Shown: piece after piece, positions 59,839-64,000 of the stretch
How the letters are laid out: every line of letters begins with the position of its first letter
How positions within the stretch are numbered: the first letter of the stretch is position 1
Origin: JAGXKT01 sp964531695
GTDB lineage: Bacteria > Planctomycetota > Phycisphaerae > SM23-33
Assembly: GCA_964531695.1 (NCBI GenBank)
Contig: CAZHEH010000002.1
Coordinates: 1 to 64,000 of the forward strand
DNA: 64,000 nucleotides
Reading direction: 5' to 3'
Notes under the pieces: generated by a model
Databases searched by the model: none
What the model saw: only the letters and a program-made list of their open reading frames with translations
Told to the model about the DNA's origin: nothing
Made by a program: the position numbers and the translations under genes

Positions 59839-60420
59839 ATGCCGTTTCCCGAGTTGGCCCTGCGGCTGCCCGCGTGGGTGGGCGAGGTCGTGGAGCCGGG
59901 CCGGAGGTGCGGCGACCCGCGGGACCGCATGCGGCTGGCGATCGAGCTGTCACGGCGGAACATCGATGAGGGCACGGGCGGGCCGTTCGGCGCGCTGGTG
60001 TTCGATGCGAGCGGGCGCATCATCGCGCCCGGCGTGAACCTGGTGACTTCGGCCAACGCGGCCGTGGCGCACGCGGAGGTCGTTGCGCTGACGCTGGCCC
60101 AGCAGGCGCTCGGCAGCTACGACGCGGGGGCGGCCGGGCTGCCGGCCTGCGAACTGGTGACGAGCTGCGAGCCGTGCATCATGTGCCTGGGGGCGGTGTG
60201 GTGGTCCGGCGTGCGCCGGCTGACATGCGGGGCGCGGGACGCCGACGCGCGCGCGGTCGGCTTCGACGAAGGGCCCAAGCCGGACGCCTGGGAGGCCGAA
60301 CTGCGCCGGACCGGTGTCGAGGTGGCCCGAGACGTGTTGCGCGACGAAGCCAAGGCCGTGCTGGACGAGTACCGCCGGCAGGGCGGGGTCGTCTATAACG
60401 CCAGCCGGCCGCGGGGCTGA
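59839..60420 (+). CDS. Nucleoside/guanine deaminase (cytidine deaminase superfamily)
   Basis: The 193-residue enzyme has the zinc site His78-Ala-Glu80 (AHAEVVAL) and Pro112-Cys113-x2-Cys116 (CEPCIMCLGAVWWSGV). It keeps GGPFGALVFDASGRIIAPGVN, as in TadA/GuaD-type enzymes. CGARDADARAVGFDEGPKPD and the C-terminal part resemble guanine deaminase and nucleoside deaminases more than TadA. ATG 59839 has GAGGAG 7 nt upstream; GTG 59818, overlapping the atpD stop, is possible. It sits where epsilon would be expected, probably by gene order only. Confidence 0.87.
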   Translation: MPFPELALRLPAWVGEVVEPGRRCGDPRDRMRLAIELSRRNIDEGTGGPFGALVFDASGRIIAPGVNLVTSANAAVAHAEVVALTLAQQALGSYDAGAAGLPACELVTSCEPCIMCLGAVWWSGVRRLTCGARDADARAVGFDEGPKPDAWEAELRRTGVEVARDVLRDEAKAVLDEYRRQGGVVYNASRPRG

Positions 60421-60427
60421 GGTCGCC

Positions 60428-61621
60428 TCAGCCCGCGAAGATTGCCCGAAACGTCTCCGCGTACGGTTCGAGCAGCCACACGAGCTTGTCGTAGAAGACC
60501 ATGACCACGACGCTTGCCGCGGCCAGCCACGGGCCGTACGGCAGCTCTCGCTGGCCTCGCCCGATCGCCAGCGCCGCCGCCCACGCCAGCCCGAAGAACG
60601 GGGCGACGAAGAAGGCGATGGACGGCACGATCCAGCCGGTGACGGCGCCGACGGCCGCCATGATGTGCACGTCGCCGAGGCCCATGGCCTCCTTGCCGAA
60701 CCCGAGCGTGCCGAGGATCCGCACGCCCCAGATCCACAGCCCGCCGATGAGATAGCCGAACGCCGCCGCCCCGGCTCCGGCCAGCCGTGGGGCGAGGTGC
60801 GGATGTCGGCCGGCGTCGAAGAGCGCGGCCCACGCCGCGTTGGCCGAAGGCGAGTGGCGCAGCAGGGCCCACGCGCCGACCGCCAGCAAGGCCGCCGGCG
60901 CGAGGAACAGCACCTCCCACAGCACCTCCTTGCGGGGGTTGACCCCGTGTTCCTTCGTGAACGCCACGGCCTTGGGCTCCTTGCCGCGGGACTTCTCGCC
61001 TTCCTGACTGGGCGCGGGCGGCGCCGGCTCGGCGTCGGCGAAGCTCTGTCGCAGGTAGCCCGCGCGGGTGAGCGCCACGGCAATGCCCAACCCGACCAGC
61101 GCCGCGAAGCTCATCGCGACGGCGATCGGTGGGACCACCGGCATGAAAGAATGCGGCGCCAGCCCGGCCGAGGCGACGCCGACGACGGAGCAGACCCATA
61201 GCACCTCGAGCGGCACGAGCCACAGCTCCGCGTCCACCACGGAGGCGGCCAGCAGGCCGCATAGCAGCGCCGCGTGGGCGAGGAACATGGGCCAGTCGGT
61301 CGTCAGCTCGCCGGCGTCACCGCGGACGTCCAGCACGAAGTAGCAGACGTACAGCCCCGATACGAGCACGGCCGTGGCCAGCTCGATGACGAGGTAGCGC
61401 GGCGAGATCGGGGCGTTGCAGTCCCGGCACTTCGCCCGCAGCAGAAGCCAGCTCAGGATCGGCAGATTGTCGAACCAGCGGATCGGCCGCCCGCACGCGG
61501 GGCAATGGCTGCCGGGGAAGACGATGCTCTCCCCCCGCGGCACGCGGTAGACGACCACGTTGAGGAAGCTGCCGACGCAGGCGCCGAGCACGAAGAGCGT
61601 GACAATCCAGAATACGTCCAT
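60428..61621 (-). CDS. pilD: Prepilin peptidase (type IV leader peptidase), enlarged
   Basis: The 397-residue membrane protease cuts type IV prepilin-like signals and usually methylates the new N-terminus. The zinc-like cysteine pairs are Cys40/Cys43 (CPACGRPI) and Cys65/Cys68 (CRDCNAPIS). The two catalytic aspartates are Asp130 (SVVDAELWLVP) and Asp317 (MGLGDVHIM). The usual length is about 250-290, with about 60 residues between the aspartates. Here 187 residues separate them, including a charged loop (about 195-232) and extra hydrophobic segments. No pilin genes are nearby. It is convergent with the deaminase gene. Confidence 0.93.
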   Translation of the reverse strand: MDVFWIVTLFVLGACVGSFLNVVVYRVPRGESIVFPGSHCPACGRPIRWFDNLPILSWLLLRAKCRDCNAPISPRYLVIELATAVLVSGLYVCYFVLDVRGDAGELTTDWPMFLAHAALLCGLLAASVVDAELWLVPLEVLWVCSVVGVASAGLAPHSFMPVVPPIAVAMSFAALVGLGIAVALTRAGYLRQSFADAEPAPPAPSQEGEKSRGKEPKAVAFTKEHGVNPRKEVLWEVLFLAPAALLAVGAWALLRHSPSANAAWAALFDAGRHPHLAPRLAGAGAAAFGYLIGGLWIWGVRILGTLGFGKEAMGLGDVHIMAAVGAVTGWIVPSIAFFVAPFFGLAWAAALAIGRGQRELPYGPWLAAASVVVMVFYDKLVWLLEPYAETFRAIFAG

Positions 61622-61679
61622 GTAGCGTCCATCCCTGGGTCAGTGCCGCCGACAGCATACCGGCCGAGGGCGGCCGCGG

Positions 61680-63092
61680 CTACGGTGCGTCCGCGGCGGC
61701 GCCGGGCGACGGTTTGGGCGCGAACAGGCGAAGCGACCGCGCCGTGCTGCGCATCCGTTTCCGGGCGTCTGCCGAGTCCGGCCCGGCCAGCGTGACGGCC
61801 GCCATACGGCCGCCGTCCACCGCCACGAGCGCCACGAGCGCGCGCTTCCGCCCGCCGCGGAGGAACGAACCGTCCATCAGTGCCGCGGGGACCCCGCCGG
61901 CCAGCAGGAGCCGCTGCTCCTCTCCCGGCGTGAAGCCCTCCAAGGACTCGCCGATGCGCCGGCGCATGTCCGCCAGCCGCGCGGCGGGCTCCACGGGACG
62001 CGACACCGCCTGCTTCCGAACCTCGACGCGGATGCCGTCCCCGCACTCGAACGCGGCCGTTCTCGCCGAGCCGGTGTCCAACTCGGAGCAGCCGGCCGGC
62101 AAGTCCAAGCTCCAGCCCTGCTCGGTGTCGCGGTGGTTGTTGGTGTCCGGTCCGGCCGGGGCCCAGCCGATATCGTGCAGGCCGTCAGGCCGGGCGGGCG
62201 CGCGTCCCTCGCCCCGATGAACCCGGACGGCCTTGTTGGCCGACAGGCGATGGACCCGTGCGAAGCCGCCCGAGCGCGTCCGGGCCTCCGTCGTGCTCGA
62301 TTCGTTCAGCCAGACGCCGGTCTCCGTGTCGATCAGCCACCGCTTGGTTGCCTGGGCGGTGACCTCCCGATCGCCGGTCTCCGCGGCCAGTTCGAACCTG
62401 CCCTGCACGTCGGCGACGCCGTCGCGCACGGCCGTGAGCTTGAGTTGAGCGGCCCGGACGGTCCAGTTCGGCCCCGGGCTCCACGCCCGAAGCGCGGTCG
62501 CCGGCGGCTGCCAGGTTCCCCCGACGGCGACCGGACCGCTCGGCATGAGTGCGGCCGTGTCCGCCGACCAGCCCTGGAAGCGCCGCGGCCCGAGCAGAAC
62601 GTCCTTCATCAGCGCGATCTGCCCGGCCGAGGGCGCGGGCATGTCCACGCTGGCGAGCGTGGACGGATCGCACTTGAACTGCCCGCCCTCGCGGCGGGCC
62701 TCGCCCATGACCGTCTCGAAGCGGATCGTGTCAGCGAATGCAGCGCTCCTCGGGCGCGACGAGGAAACGTCGCGGGCCACGTCGCTCGCGCGCATCCGCA
62801 GGCGGGTCGGCCGTCCGGCCTCGTCGACGGCCAGTACGATCTGGGCCATCTGGCCGGTCGTCCGCGAGTGCCGGTCCCGGACGACCTGTCCGTCCGTTGT
62901 TTGGACGAGCGTCTCGGTCTCCCGGACCGTGGACCAGTAGACCACGTCGCCCGGGCGGAACGCGGGCCGGCGGGACAGATCGTATGCCCCGCTCGCCGGC
63001 GTGTCCCCGCCGCCGAGGTCGACGCCGTTGCAGCCGGCGCACAGGCCGAAGACCGTGAGCAGCAGAACGTGTCGCACCCATGTATGTCCCAT
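61680..63092 (-). CDS. Hypothetical lipoprotein
   Basis: I chose ATG 63092 (GGAG 6 nt upstream), which gives 470 residues and a lipoprotein signal (VRHVLLLTVFGLCAGC). An in-frame ATG at 63104 is also possible. A beta-rich domain with RLRMRASDVARDVSSS and a middle stretch LMPSGPVAVGGTWQPPA resemble outer-membrane or envelope proteins that measure or bind ligands, and the C-terminal region (LDLPAGCSELDTGS to SLRLFAP) may be a separate domain. I recognise no named family. It precedes pilD on the same strand, with a 58-bp gap. Confidence 0.6.
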   Translation of the reverse strand: MGHTWVRHVLLLTVFGLCAGCNGVDLGGGDTPASGAYDLSRRPAFRPGDVVYWSTVRETETLVQTTDGQVVRDRHSRTTGQMAQIVLAVDEAGRPTRLRMRASDVARDVSSSRPRSAAFADTIRFETVMGEARREGGQFKCDPSTLASVDMPAPSAGQIALMKDVLLGPRRFQGWSADTAALMPSGPVAVGGTWQPPATALRAWSPGPNWTVRAAQLKLTAVRDGVADVQGRFELAAETGDREVTAQATKRWLIDTETGVWLNESSTTEARTRSGGFARVHRLSANKAVRVHRGEGRAPARPDGLHDIGWAPAGPDTNNHRDTEQGWSLDLPAGCSELDTGSARTAAFECGDGIRVEVRKQAVSRPVEPAARLADMRRRIGESLEGFTPGEEQRLLLAGGVPAALMDGSFLRGGRKRALVALVAVDGGRMAAVTLAGPDSADARKRMRSTARSLRLFAPKPSPGAAADAP

Positions 63093-63202
63093 GACTTGCT
63101 CCATTGGCCGTTCCCGGGCACTCGGACCTTCGCCTACCGGGCTGAGCCGGTCAACCCGGCTCGGTTCCACGCATCCGCCTCATTCCTCGGCCGGCAGGCG
63201 TA

Positions 63203-64000
63203 CTAGCCGTCCCCGCGCCCGCGCATCTGCAAGCCGAACAGCCGGATGAAACCGGTCGCGTCCGAGGGCGTGTACTCCGCGCCCATGGCGAAGCTGGCCA
63301 GGTCTGTCGAGTAGATGCTGTTCGGCGAGGTCACGCCCGCGACGGCCGCGCGTCCGCGGAAGCACTTGATCCGCACGGAGCCGGTGACGTTCCGCTGCGT
63401 CGAGGCGACCAGCGCGTCCAGCGCATCGCGCAGCGGGCAGAACCACTTGCCGTTGTAGACCAGCTCGGCGTACTTGAGCCCGACCTGCTGCTTGTAGTGG
63501 GCCGTGTCGCGGTCCAGCGTGAGCGATTCCAGCGCCCGGTGCGCCTCGTACAGGATCGTCCCGCCCGGCGTCTCGTAGCAGCCGCGGCTCTTGATGCCGA
63601 CCAGTCGGTTCTCCACGAGGTCGACCTGCCCGACGGCGTGCCGCCCTCCGACGGCGTTGAGACGCTCGACGATGTCCTCGCCGTGCAGCCGCACGCCGTC
63701 AAGCGCGACGGGCACGCCCCGCTCGAAGTCCACTTGCACGTACGTCGGCGTGTCCGGCGCCTGCGAGAGCGGCACGGACATCGTCCACAGGTCGTCCTTC
63801 GGCTCGTTGGCCGGGTCCTCGAGGTCGGCGCCCTCGTGGCTGATGTGCCACAGGTTGCGGTCCCGCGAGTAGATCTTCTCTTTGGTCACCGGCACGGGGA
63901 TGTTCCGCGCCTTGGCGTATTCCACGGCCGCCTCGCGGCTGGTCAGGTCGAACGACGGGTCCTTCCACGGCGCGATGATCGTCAGCTCGGGGGCCAGGGC
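63203..64000 (-). CDS. argG: Argininosuccinate synthase, 5' part beyond the window
   Basis: The window contains only the C-terminal 265 codons; the frame stays open to base 64000 and continues upstream of it. Argininosuccinate synthase joins citrulline and aspartate with ATP in arginine synthesis. Visible signatures are IIAPWKDPSFDLTSREAAVEYAK, SRDRNLWHISHEGADLEDP, VGQVDLVENRLVGIKSRGCY, TPGGTILYEAHRALESLTLD and the C-terminal YSTDLASFAMGAEYTPSDATGF. No truncation other than the window edge is seen. Confidence 0.97.
   Translation of the reverse strand, partial: ALAPELTIIAPWKDPSFDLTSREAAVEYAKARNIPVPVTKEKIYSRDRNLWHISHEGADLEDPANEPKDDLWTMSVPLSQAPDTPTYVQVDFERGVPVALDGVRLHGEDIVERLNAVGGRHAVGQVDLVENRLVGIKSRGCYETPGGTILYEAHRALESLTLDRDTAHYKQQVGLKYAELVYNGKWFCPLRDALDALVASTQRNVTGSVRIKCFRGRAAVAGVTSPNSIYSTDLASFAMGAEYTPSDATGFIRLFGLQMRGRGDG

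Noticed and set aside
59839..60420. Possible epsilon subunit after beta
   Set aside because: The gene has HAE and PCxxC zinc-site motifs of deaminases and none of the epsilon beta-barrel or helical-hairpin pattern.

Overview
The window is 64 kb of GC-rich bacterial chromosome with about 48 protein genes. They are tightly packed, often sharing ATGA or GTGA stop/start overlaps. Many predicted lipoproteins, a very large AsmA-like protein, a LamG/pectate-lyase-fold secreted protein, an intracellular GH29 fucosidase, tandem SPFH proteins and a planctomycete-style ATP synthase alpha insert together suggest a Planctomycetota genome, possibly of the Phycisphaerae/Brocadiae type. This is inference; no rRNA or ribosomal protein is present to fix the taxonomy.

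Layout. 0-2.3 kb: a tandem GC-rich repeat, a clade-3 catalase, and the 3' half of a class II tRNA-Leu(CAA) whose anticodon loop is interrupted by a perfect 20-bp palindrome. 2.3-15 kb: envelope proteins (two coupled lipoproteins, one with a HAD/LNS2-like phosphatase domain; a TPR lipoprotein; a 1530-aa AsmA-like protein; a Spy/LTXXQ protein), a DHS-like protein and a secreted LamG/beta-helix protein. 15-23 kb: an orphan HicB, XerD behind a four-cysteine micro-protein and a membrane protein, TilS, an MFS transporter and a CYTH protein. 23-37 kb: a P1B metal ATPase with an unusual last-helix signature, then an ABC-2 permease divergent from a run of three SPFH/band-7 proteins, an ABC ATPase, a large permease and a membrane-anchored 689-aa protein. 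37-42 kb: a DGC zinc protein, TrmO and ArsC on one strand; a bacterial GH3 protein, a DUF2520 protein and an unusual FolD on the other. 42-49 kb: an O-antigen ligase/WecA/DUF4416 operon, thioredoxin reductase, and an MtaA/UroD-like protein. 49-51 kb: a lysozyme-like protein and a B12/radical SAM protein.

51.4-59.8 kb holds the ATP synthase operon: atpZ/I, B, E, F, H, then an alpha-L-fucosidase gene, then A, G, D. It is the most unusual locus here. The fucosidase is translationally coupled to atpH inside the operon. The gamma subunit carries an extra C-terminal domain that closely resembles the C-terminal domain of the delta (OSCP) subunit. No epsilon gene follows beta; a nucleoside deaminase stands in its place. 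After it come a prepilin peptidase with a long insert, a lipoprotein, and the start-truncated argG that runs off the window end.

Stretches without a gene: 1-398 (repeats and hairpins), 1860-2269 (catalase upstream region and the tRNA-like sequence), 15054-15589 (one promoter-like site), 20273-20543 (nothing recognised) and 48527-49001 (a long hairpin and an 18-bp palindrome). I found no CRISPR array, insertion sequence or complete tRNA.
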